From the NCBI GenBank assembly GCA_009926195.1, contig RFPK01000064.1:1-9003 (forward strand): DNA of 9,003 nt, written 5' to 3'. The notes below the pieces were generated by a model. That model was not told where the DNA came from, searched no databases, and was given only the letters and a program-made list of their open reading frames with translations. The position numbers and the translations under genes are program-made. Source of the DNA: Synechococcaceae bacterium WB4_1_0192. GTDB taxonomy: Bacteria; Cyanobacteriota; Cyanobacteriia; PCC-6307; Cyanobiaceae. The first letter of the stretch is position 1. Every line of letters begins with the position of its first letter. Shown piece after piece: positions 1 through 5,150 of the stretch.

Positions 1-16
1 CAAGTGGAGCTCTGTT

Positions 17-667
17 GTGGCGCGCTGTGATCCACGGCTGCAGCGGCAGCTCGATCAAGCACTCCCCCAATCCTTCTTCGCCCGCCCCGCTGAAGTCGTC
101 GCCCCCGAGCTCATCGGCTGCCTGCTGGTGAAACGCCAAGAAGGTGGTGAGCTGCTGTGGGGCGTGATTGTGGAAACGGAGGCGTATTCCCAGGAGGAGC
201 CCGCCTGCCACGGCTACCGCCGCCGCTCCCCCAGCAACGAAACACTCTTCGGGGAGCCAGGGCATTTTTATGTGTATGTGAGCTACGGCATTCACCACTG
301 CGTGAACGTGGTGACGGATCGCTCCGACTGGGCCAGCGGTGTGTTGTTGCGGGCTGTGGAGCTGCCCGGCGAGCCCGAGCGGGTGGCGGCGGGTCCGGGG
401 TTGCTGGCCCGGCGCTTCGGTATCGATCGCGGCCACGATGCCCGGCCGTCGCGACCGGAGCAGGGGCTGTGGCTGGCGCCGAGGCCTCCCGAGCTGATGA
501 TGATCACGGCGGAGGATCTGGTTCAGACCGGCCGCATCGGCATCCGCGTGGCTGAGGACCTGCCCTGGCGCTGGTATCTACGCCGCAGCCGCAGCGTCAG
601 CCGCCGGGTCCGCGGTGATCGCCTGCCGCCCCTCGATCAGAAGTTGGCGCGCAGGCCACCGCGGTAG
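17..667 (+). CDS. mpg: DNA-3-methyladenine glycosylase (AAG/MPG family)
   Basis: This enzyme removes alkylated purines such as 3-methyladenine from DNA and so starts base-excision repair in the cytoplasm. The 216-aa product has the AAG-family core. The catalytic segment VETEAY lies at residues 52-57; by family knowledge its second Glu activates the water and its Tyr stacks in the lesion site. It is followed by ACHGYRRRSPSNETLF, GEPGHFYVYVSYGIHHCVNV and GPGLLARRFGID, all usual AAG landmarks. Length is normal for a bacterial member. The start is GTG at 17, with a GGAG ribosome site at 6-9, seven bases upstream. The first residues before the conserved core are variable, so a slightly different start is possible. 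The 3' end overlaps the convergent outer-membrane gene by 31 bases. Family assignment is firm; the substrate range is inferred from the family. Confidence 0.95.
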   Translation: MARCDPRLQRQLDQALPQSFFARPAEVVAPELIGCLLVKRQEGGELLWGVIVETEAYSQEEPACHGYRRRSPSNETLFGEPGHFYVYVSYGIHHCVNVVTDRSDWASGVLLRAVELPGEPERVAAGPGLLARRFGIDRGHDARPSRPEQGLWLAPRPPELMMITAEDLVQTGRIGIRVAEDLPWRWYLRRSRSVSRRVRGDRLPPLDQKLARRPPR

Positions 668-2136
668 CCCAGTTCGTTGCCGTTGCTGAAGGCCTGATAG
701 TTCACGTCCGCATACAGCCCGAAGTTTCTGTTGATCTGCAGATCGGCACCGAAATCGAGGTAGAGGGTGTTGCTGCCGCGGTTCTGGCCCGTTTCCGTGA
801 GCGAGAGGCTGGGAACATCCACAGCCGTTGCCGAGATCGTGCGGTTGCTGGTGCTGTTGGCCAGCATGTCGTACTGGTAGGCCAGGCCGGCGCGCGGTGT
901 CAGCACCGTGGTTCGAGCTTTGTTCAGGGCAATGGGCAGTTCAATCGCTGTGCCGGCGGTGGCGATCAGCGAGTTGCTCGCCTGGCCATTGACGTTCAGC
1001 AGAAAGGTGTTTCCTGTCTCGGTGAAGCCCGCCTGGTCATTGCCGGCCCAGGCCAGATTGACCAGGGGTCGGATCCGGATTGGATTGAGGGAACTGCTTG
1101 GCTTGCTGTCCTGCCTGAGCCTGAACTCATAGGAGGCCTGTAGTGCTGCTGTGTAGCCGGTGGATGAAAAATTGGCTTTGGCGGTGTCGCCCAGAAAGGT
1201 TCGATAACCGCTGTGGCTGAAGTTGCTGTAGCCCGTGATCGCCGCGATTTTCCAGTTTTTGTCGGGCTGGTAAACGCCGTAGGCGTTGATCGAGTTGATG
1301 TTGGAATTGATCTGGGCGCTGCTTCCTTGGAAATTGAAGTCGCTCAGGTTGGCCGTGCCGTAGCCATAGGCGGCTCCAATCGCCCACTGTTCGCCTGGCT
1401 TCCATTCGACGCCATACGCGCTGGATGTGTTGCCGCTGTTGTAGCTGCCCAGGCTGACGCTGCCGTTGATGTTGCCACTGGCATAGGCTCCGCTCACGAA
1501 CAGGCACGTCCTGCTGCCCTCTGGGCCGATCAGCCAGCCTCGCTGCTTGCAGTCGCCGGCTTGGCTGAGAATGAGCTCGCGCTGGTTCTTGATGGCATCC
1601 AGGCTTACCGACTGAATGTCGGCATAGGGCTGGAGGGCTGAGCTGTAGAGAACCGGGTAGAGGAAGTTGCTGATGGTCAGGATGCCGACGAAGCTGTCGT
1701 TGTCGACATCGTCGATCCTGAACCCAAATGTGTCTCCTCTGCTGAGGCTGTAGGTCTCGGCGCCGCTTTGGCTGAACAGGCCAGAGCCAAGGACGTACTG
1801 GCTGAAGTTGATGGCGTTGTCGTTGATCACAAACTGCGGCAGGTCGTCATCGTTGTTCTGGGTGTTTGTGAAGTTCCAGTTGAACTTGTAGATGCCGGTC
1901 AGTCGCGCGGTGTTGCTGTAGGTGATCGTGCCTCCGTTGACGTTGCCGACCAGTCCTGGTGCCGTTATCACGATTGAGCCTGGAGCTCCGCTGGTGTTGA
2001 CCGTTCCGTTGGAGTTGTTCTGGATCAGTGTCCAGGTCGGTGGGGCATAACTGCCGGAGAACTGAGCCCGCGCCGGCCCGCCGCCTGCCGCCATGGCCAG
2101 CAGTGCGATCAGGCCCAGGCGCGTGCGTCGGTTCAA
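637..2136 (-). CDS. autotransporter-like outer membrane beta-barrel protein
   Basis: The 499-aa product is probably exported and inserted in the outer membrane. Residues 1-24 form a signal peptide: basic start MNRRTR, hydrophobic LIALLAMAA, and an ARA cleavage site before Q25. Residues about 25-160 form an Asn/Thr/Gly-rich beta domain that resembles globular domains of secreted cyanobacterial proteins. This part ends in FRIDDVDNDSFVGILTISNF. A linker with two cysteines (196 and 211) follows. Residues about 210-499 have alternating amphipathic strands and end in GGLRANF. A terminal Phe is the usual signal for BAM-dependent barrel insertion, and the pattern fits the autotransporter beta-domain superfamily. 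The start is TTG at 2136. The nearest strong ribosome site (AGGAGG) is unusually far upstream. Base composition is lower in GC than the flanking genes. The ligand or role is unknown. Confidence 0.85.
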   Translation of the reverse strand: MNRRTRLGLIALLAMAAGGGPARAQFSGSYAPPTWTLIQNNSNGTVNTSGAPGSIVITAPGLVGNVNGGTITYSNTARLTGIYKFNWNFTNTQNNDDDLPQFVINDNAINFSQYVLGSGLFSQSGAETYSLSRGDTFGFRIDDVDNDSFVGILTISNFLYPVLYSSALQPYADIQSVSLDAIKNQRELILSQAGDCKQRGWLIGPEGSRTCLFVSGAYASGNINGSVSLGSYNSGNTSSAYGVEWKPGEQWAIGAAYGYGTANLSDFNFQGSSAQINSNINSINAYGVYQPDKNWKIAAITGYSNFSHSGYRTFLGDTAKANFSSTGYTAALQASYEFRLRQDSKPSSSLNPIRIRPLVNLAWAGNDQAGFTETGNTFLLNVNGQASNSLIATAGTAIELPIALNKARTTVLTPRAGLAYQYDMLANSTSNRTISATAVDVPSLSLTETGQNRGSNTLYLDFGADLQINRNFGLYADVNYQAFSNGNELGYRGGLRANF

Positions 2137-2159
2137 GGCTGGTTGTTGATTGCTGCGGG

Positions 2160-2165
2160 CCTCCT
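2160..2165 (-). promoter_or_regulatory. AGGAGG ribosome-binding-like site upstream of the barrel gene
   Basis: On the minus strand these bases read AGGAGG, a perfect anti-Shine-Dalgarno match. They lie 23 bases before the TTG at 2136, which is too far for normal initiation. No ATG, GTG or TTG lies in frame between the site and that TTG, and an in-frame TAG occurs at 2164-2166. Either the TTG is used despite the spacing or the match is coincidental. Confidence 0.3.
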
Positions 2166-2196
2166 AGCCGGTTCCTTCTGCATTTGGCAAGCCCTC

Positions 2197-2204
2197 GCTA
2201 TAGC
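2197..2204. promoter_or_regulatory. symmetric GCTATAGC, possible divergent -10 element
   Basis: The 170-base gap between the divergent barrel gene and pyrB holds one AT-rich spot, the 8-base palindrome GCTATAGC. It reads TATAGC on both strands and so could be a -10 hexamer in each direction. On the plus strand TTCTGC at 2176-2181 sits 17 bases upstream as a weak -35. I see no good -35 on the minus strand. This is inference from position and composition only. Confidence 0.3.
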
Positions 2205-2290
2205 CCGCTCCATGCCCTGGCCATCCCTGCCGTCACGCCCTGCGGCCAGCGCCGTTGGCCCCCTGTCCCACCGGCCCCTAGCCTGCCTCC

Positions 2291-2295
2291 AGGAG
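2291..2295 (+). promoter_or_regulatory. ribosome-binding site that decides the pyrB start
   Basis: AGGAG lies 11 bases before the TTG at 2307, the codon that begins the conserved N-terminus LSDWTHRH. This supports the TTG as the pyrB start over the far-upstream in-frame ATG at 2028, which lies inside the divergent barrel gene. Confidence 0.55.
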
Positions 2296-2306
2296 CCCCG
2301 CAGGCC

Positions 2307-3326
2307 TTGAGCGACTGGACCCACCGCCACGTGCTCGATCTGGCGGCCTTTTCGCTGGACGATTACGCCATGGTGCTCGAGCTGGCTCAGCGCTTCCGCT
2401 CCCTCCCCACCAGCGGCGCCCGCAAGCTGCCGGCCCTGCAGGGTCGCCTGGTCACCACCTTCTTCTTCGAGCCCAGCACCCGCACCCGCAGCAGCTTTGA
2501 GCTGGCGGCCAGGCGCCTGTCGGCTGATGTGCAGAGCTTCTCCCCCTCCTCCAGTTCGCTGAGCAAGGGCGAGAGCCTGCTCGATACGGTGCGCACCTAT
2601 GTGGCGATGGGGGCGGAGCTGCTGGTGGTGCGCCATCGCTGCACCGGTGTGCCCGCTGGCCTGGCCCGTGAGCTGGAGGCCAGCGGTGAGCGGGTGGCCG
2701 TGCTCAATGGTGGCGATGGCCTGCACAGCCATCCCAGCCAGGGGCTGCTCGATCTGTTCACCCTGGCGCGCCACTTCTGCCCCGAGGCTCCGGGGCCGGA
2801 GGCCCTGCGCGGCCGCCGCCTGGTGATCGTGGGCGACATCCTGCATTCGCGGGTGGCCCGCTCCAACCTCTGGGCCCTCAGCGCCTGTGGAGCCGATGTG
2901 GTGCTCTGCGGTCCGGCCACCCTGCTGCCAGAAGCCTTCGCGGCCTTCACGGCCGCCCCGCCGCCGGGGCAGCAGCGGGATCCGGTGGCCCGCCGGGGTC
3001 GCATCACGATCGAGCGCAACCTGGAGCGGGCCCTGCCGGGGGCGGATGCGGTGATGACCCTGCGCCTGCAGAAGGAGCGCATGCATCAGCACCTGCTCAC
3101 CAGCCTCGAGAGCTATCACCGCCATTACGGCCTCACCCATGAGCGCCTGGCGCTCTGCGGCGCGCCGGTGCCGGTGTTGCATCCGGGCCCGGTGAACCGC
3201 GGCGTTGAACTCAGCGGCGCCCTGCTCGACGACCCCTCCCGCTCGCTGGTGGAGGAACAGGTGTGCAACGGCATCCCGATCCGGATGGCCCTGCTCTACC
3301 TGCTGGCCGGTGTCAGAGCAGCTTGA
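2307..3326 (+). CDS. pyrB: aspartate carbamoyltransferase catalytic subunit
   Basis: This enzyme condenses carbamoyl phosphate with aspartate to give carbamoyl aspartate, the committed step of de novo pyrimidine synthesis. With the TTG start the product has 339 residues. The carbamoyl-phosphate loop FFEPSTRTRSSFE has STRT at residues 57-60. SSSSLSKGE supplies the mobile-loop Ser/Lys, HPSQGLLD is the usual HPTQ-type motif, and VIVGDILHSRVARSN starts the aspartate domain. MTLRLQKERM and HPGPVNRGVE complete the active site. The open frame runs back to an ATG at 2028, but that extra part is Pro/Arg-rich, lies over the barrel gene and matches nothing typical of the family. No regulatory subunit gene (pyrI) lies in the window, as expected in cyanobacteria. 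The 3' end overlaps the convergent DUF565 gene by 14 bases. Confidence 0.95.
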   Translation: MSDWTHRHVLDLAAFSLDDYAMVLELAQRFRSLPTSGARKLPALQGRLVTTFFFEPSTRTRSSFELAARRLSADVQSFSPSSSSLSKGESLLDTVRTYVAMGAELLVVRHRCTGVPAGLARELEASGERVAVLNGGDGLHSHPSQGLLDLFTLARHFCPEAPGPEALRGRRLVIVGDILHSRVARSNLWALSACGADVVLCGPATLLPEAFAAFTAAPPPGQQRDPVARRGRITIERNLERALPGADAVMTLRLQKERMHQHLLTSLESYHRHYGLTHERLALCGAPVPVLHPGPVNRGVELSGALLDDPSRSLVEEQVCNGIPIRMALLYLLAGVRAA

Positions 3327-3654
3327 AGCCCTCCAGCAGCAGCCCGTAGCTGAAGCCGATCCGCGTCATGTCGAGCAGCTGCAGGCCCAGTGGGTCGCCG
3401 CGCCGCTGCAGCAGCGGGCGGCGCACCCGGACCGCCAGTTCGATCGCCGCCACGCACAGCAGCGCCGCCAGCGGGTCGAGGAAGGAGCGGGCGCCGGTGA
3501 TCGTGGCCACCGCATTGCCCATGAAGAAGCTCGACAGCAGCACGATCAGCAGCAGCGACAGCCGACGCCAGGGGTTGCCCGCCCAGCGCTCCAGGCGTGC
3601 CCAGCTCCCGCCCAGGGTCTGCTGCAGGCGGGTGCGCTGCGGTGGCGGGGTCAG
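3313..3654 (-). CDS. DUF565 (Ycf20-like) small membrane protein
   Basis: The C-terminal half matches the cyanobacterial/plastid DUF565 (Ycf20) family: two hydrophobic segments (LSLLLIVLLSSFFMGNAVAT and DPLAALLCVAAIELAV) and the ending MTRIGFSYGLLLEGFKLL. In algae and plants relatives have been linked to photoprotection; here the role is not established. The first conventional start in frame is GTG at 3543, but that would cut into the first membrane segment. The frame stays open upstream to a TAG at 3694-3696 and encodes RTRLQQTLGG and RWAGNPWRRLSLLL, typical of the family N-terminus. That stretch contains no ATG, GTG or TTG. I placed the start at CTG 3654, giving 113 aa, close to family length; CTG 3660 is equally possible. 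A sequencing error or a frameshift is the alternative. The family call is firm; the start is not. Confidence 0.8.
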   Translation of the reverse strand: MTPPPQRTRLQQTLGGSWARLERWAGNPWRRLSLLLIVLLSSFFMGNAVATITGARSFLDPLAALLCVAAIELAVRVRRPLLQRRGDPLGLQLLDMTRIGFSYGLLLEGFKLL

Positions 3655-3721
3655 GGTCAGAGCGCTGCTGCCATGGAGCGGATCGCCCGCGTTCTACCGC
3701 AGGTGAAGGCAACAGGCCGCC

Positions 3722-3919
3722 TCAGCCGTCGCTGTCCTTCTTGCGGGAACCCTTGCCTTCCAGCAGCTCCAGCAGGGCCTCCATCTGGGCCATCACGCCC
3801 CGCACCTCACCGGCTTCCGGCAGCAGGCCATCGTCCATCACACCCTGATGCATCTCGCGCAGCTCCTGGCGGATGTAACGGAGGTGGCTCACCACCTGTT
3901 CACGCTTCGACTGCGACAT
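3722..3919 (-). CDS. conserved small hypothetical protein (65 aa)
   Basis: This 65-residue protein starts at ATG 3919 (MSQSKREQVVSHLRYIRQEL) and ends GSRKKDSDG. It looks largely helical, with regularly spaced Leu/Met and charged residues (residues 9-55), no signal peptide and no membrane segment, so it is probably cytoplasmic. The middle, GVMDDGLLPEAGEVRGVM, looks like a conserved core, and I believe similar short proteins occur in picocyanobacteria, though I cannot name a family. It lies 67 bases upstream of the DUF565 gene on the same strand, so co-transcription is possible. There is no obvious ribosome site. The function is unknown. Confidence 0.75.
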   Translation of the reverse strand: MSQSKREQVVSHLRYIRQELREMHQGVMDDGLLPEAGEVRGVMAQMEALLELLEGKGSRKKDSDG

Positions 3920-3940
3920 GGAGTCGGATCGGGCTCGGAA

Positions 3941-4105
3941 TCAACCACCCCTTTTACCGCATCGCCCCTCTAGCAGAGCGCGGCCCAGGGCCGCCACCCC
4001 GAAGCCGAGCACCGTCACGGGGCATTCCCTGCAGATGCAGCAGGCGCCGGGGGGGCAGATCCGCCCCGCAGCTGCCTCACTTCTGGCCGAAGCGCGCCTT
4101 GGCAT
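3941..4105 (-). CDS. possible 54-aa Cys-rich membrane peptide
   Basis: An ATG at 4105 opens a 54-codon frame ending in TGA at 3941. It contains the cysteine cluster CPPGACCICREC (residues 17-28), directly followed by a hydrophobic stretch VTVLGFGVAALGRALL and a basic tail with one more Cys. Codons over the Cys cluster and hydrophobic part nearly all end in G or C, as in the real genes here. The codons before them do not, so the true start may lie further in. The frame overlaps the 3' end of the PCP_red gene by 29 bases. Open frames arise easily by chance in DNA this GC-rich, and I recognise no family. If real, it could be a small membrane-anchored metal- or disulfide-binding peptide; that is speculation. 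Confidence 0.3.
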   Translation of the reverse strand: MPRRASARSEAAAGRICPPGACCICRECPVTVLGFGVAALGRALLEGRCGKRGG

Positions 4106-4238
4106 CCTCAAAGAACGCCAGGTCCACCTGAACCTGTCCGCTTTCCGCCGCCATCGCCTCGATCCGCTTGCGCACGGCCGGGCGCACGAAGAACGGGACT
4201 TCCTTCAGCTTCGCTTCCGCGTCGGGGGCCCAGTTCAT
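4077..4238 (-). CDS. small stand-alone PCP_red domain protein (53 aa)
   Basis: The 53-residue product starts at ATG 4238 (MNWAPDAEAKLKEVPFFVRP) and ends ARFGQK. It is one complete PCP_red-type domain: W-x-P-[DE]-A-E near the start, VPFFVR, a helix with RKRIEAMAAESG, then V-D-L-x-x-x-x-D-A-K-x-R-F at the end. By family knowledge this fold forms the C-terminus of the light-independent protochlorophyllide reductase subunit ChlB and also occurs as short separate proteins in cyanobacteria. The catalytic parts of ChlB are absent, so this is not a reductase by itself. A role as a small helper or binding module is inference. It lies 51 bases downstream of the 88-aa exported protein on the same strand. 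No strong ribosome site is visible. Confidence 0.8.
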   Translation of the reverse strand: MNWAPDAEAKLKEVPFFVRPAVRKRIEAMAAESGQVQVDLAFFEDAKARFGQK

Positions 4239-4289
4239 GCCTGCTGCTCAATCGCGGCAGCAGGCTAATGGCCGTGGGGCAGTGGCTCC

Positions 4290-4556
4290 TCAGCGGCCTT
4301 CGGCAAAGGCGATGCCCAGCTGCACCTGTTCGATCGCCTCGCTGATCAGTCGCAGCGCCACATCCCTGTGCCCACCCTTATTGGGTGCTGCCGCCTGCAG
4401 TGATGCCTGGGCTCCGTACAGCTGCGACAGGGCCTCGCGCATGTTCGGCTGGTCGGCGCGGGCGATGCCTGCGGACAGCAGCGCTCCGGCGGTGAAGGCG
4501 GCGCCGATCGGCAGGGCACGACGCAGGCGGCCGGGGATGCGACGGAGGGACGGCAT
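4290..4556 (-). CDS. small exported protein with DQPNM / NKGGHR motifs (88 aa)
   Basis: The product is probably periplasmic. Residues 1-34 are a signal peptide: basic start MPSLRRIPGRLRR, hydrophobic AAFTAGALLSAG, and IARA as the cleavage site. The mature part of about 54 residues begins DQPNMREALSQLYGAQASLQ, continues through APNKGGHRDVALRLISEAIE and ends QLGIAFAEGR, so it is likely two amphipathic helices. Short exported proteins with the same DQP-M and NKGGHR motifs occur in several bacterial phyla, with no function known to me. I chose ATG 4556 rather than the longer in-frame start at 4661 because the signal peptide begins right there and the upstream part looks non-coding. Two palindromes lie just upstream. 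It is the first protein gene after the tRNA on this strand. Confidence 0.75.
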   Translation of the reverse strand: MPSLRRIPGRLRRALPIGAAFTAGALLSAGIARADQPNMREALSQLYGAQASLQAAAPNKGGHRDVALRLISEAIEQVQLGIAFAEGR

Positions 4557-4570
4557 GGCACACGGGGCCA

Positions 4571-4600
4571 ATCGGGCCCGATCGTTGATGACCCTGTCAT
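4571..4600. repeat. two adjacent palindromes upstream of the 88-aa exported protein
   Basis: ATCGGGCCCGAT at 4571-4582 is a perfect 12-base palindrome. ATGACCCTGTCAT at 4588-4600 has perfect 5-base arms around a 3-base centre. They lie about 14 and 31 bases before the ATG at 4556. They could be protein-binding sites or small hairpins in the leader; nothing else in the window shows which. Confidence 0.3.
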
Positions 4601-4698
4601 CCTGTCGGCGCTGACCGGAGTCGTCCACGGGGCGGCGCCAGCTCGAGCCGGCGGGCGGCACGGCCTGATCCCCTGGAAGGTTCTGAATCGATGGGAGA

Positions 4699-4771
4699 TG
4701 GAGAATAGGGGACTCGAACCCCTGACCTCTGCGGTGCGATCGCAGCGCTCTACCAGCTGAGCTAATTCCCC
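4699..4771 (-). tRNA. tRNA-Ala (anticodon CGC)
   Basis: The 73-base minus-strand sequence folds as a complete cloverleaf. The acceptor arms are GGGGAAT and ATTCTCC with discriminator A. The D arm is GCTC/GAGC around AGCTGGTA. The anticodon stem is CTGCG/CGCAG with loop ATCGCAC. The T arm is AGGGG-TTCGAGT-CCCCT. The anticodon is CGC, which reads the alanine codon GCG. Position 3 pairs G with U at position 70, the well-known alanine identity element, so the assignment agrees twice over. The 3' CCA is not encoded and must be added after transcription. A GCG-reading tRNA fits the GC-rich codon use of the neighbours. Confidence 0.96.
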
Positions 4772-4790
4772 GGTGTTGGCGCCCTGGCAG

Positions 4791-4821
4791 GGCCTCGGGA
4801 GTGGGCTGACCGGCCGAGGCC
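4791..4821. repeat. inverted repeat GGCCTCGG / CCGAGGCC in tRNA leader
   Basis: Arms at 4791-4798 and 4814-4821 are perfectly complementary over 8 bases, with a 15-base loop. It lies between the tRNA-Ala 5' end and the DUF2555 gene. There is no T-run on either side, so it is not a typical intrinsic terminator; it could form a hairpin in the tRNA precursor leader. Confidence 0.3.
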
Positions 4822-4840
4822 GAGCCAGACCTTGGCAGAA

Positions 4841-4846
4841 ATTATC
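4841..4846 (-). promoter_or_regulatory. possible -10 element of the tRNA-Ala gene
   Basis: On the minus strand this reads GATAAT, five of six matches to the sigma-70 consensus TATAAT, in otherwise GC-rich DNA, preceded by GGCT. It lies about 70 bases upstream of the tRNA 5' end. No convincing -35 is visible. Confidence 0.35.
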
Positions 4847-4875
4847 AGCCTTTCGAGCGCTCGGCGCAGCTGCTG

Positions 4876-4883
4876 GGGAGAAT
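4876..4883 (+). promoter_or_regulatory. GGGAGAAT, possible -10 element for DUF2555-coaBC
   Basis: GAGAAT matches the -10 consensus at four of six positions, including the key second A and last T. It is 21 bases before the ATG at 4905, which would give a very short leader. The same GGGAGAAT string precedes the sat start, which supports a shared promoter element. No clear -35 is seen. Confidence 0.35.
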
Positions 4884-4904
4884 GCGGGGGTGTGCGCTTC
4901 TGCC

Positions 4905-5150
4905 ATGACCGACCCTTCAGCCACGGCGGGTGCAGCCCTCACGTCCGAACCGATCACGCCGGAACGCATCGCCGCCTTTGATGAGGCCTCGGTGGCGGAT
5001 CTGGCGCGGCGCCTGGAGGAGGACGACTACCCCACCCCCTTCGCCGGCCTGGCCGACTGGCATCTGATGCGTGCTCTGGCGATCCACCGCCCCGAACTGG
5101 CGCGTCCCTACGTCCATCTGGTCGACCAGGAACCCTTTGATGAGGACTGA
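4905..5150 (+). CDS. DUF2555 family protein
   Basis: The 81-residue protein matches the cyanobacterial DUF2555 family: ITPERIAAFDEASVADLA, RRLEEDDYPTPFAGLADWHL, then RALAIHRPELARPYVHLVDQ and an acidic end EPFDED. It has no signal peptide or membrane segment, so it is likely soluble. I chose ATG 4905 because the frame upstream runs through the promoter-like region and only downstream sequence fits the family length. Its last 11 bases overlap the start of coaBC, so the two are probably one transcript with coupled translation. No function is known for the family to me. The family call is good. Confidence 0.88.
   Translation: MTDPSATAGAALTSEPITPERIAAFDEASVADLARRLEEDDYPTPFAGLADWHLMRALAIHRPELARPYVHLVDQEPFDED

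Noticed and set aside
2028..2306. N-terminal extension of pyrB back to an ATG at 2028
   Set aside because: It overlaps the divergent barrel gene, is Pro/Arg-rich without family similarity, and the TTG at 2307 has a ribosome site and begins the conserved PyrB N-terminus.
2133..3182. 349-codon open frame antisense to pyrB
   Set aside because: It mirrors the strong codon bias of pyrB, is rich in His, Gln, Arg and Gly, and shows no domain; a GC-rich shadow.
4043..4068. GC-rich hairpin (GGGGC / GCCCC) after the PCP_red stop as a terminator
   Set aside because: The stem is short and no T-run follows on either strand, so it does not meet intrinsic terminator criteria.
3918..4268. plus-strand open frame of 116 codons across the small-gene run
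   Set aside because: Arg/Pro/Ala/His-rich without domain, and opposite to the PCP_red and neighbouring small genes, which have family support.
4346..4969. 207-codon minus-strand open frame spanning the tRNA
   Set aside because: It reads straight through the tRNA-Ala gene and overlaps the exported 88-aa protein in another frame, so it is not a credible protein.
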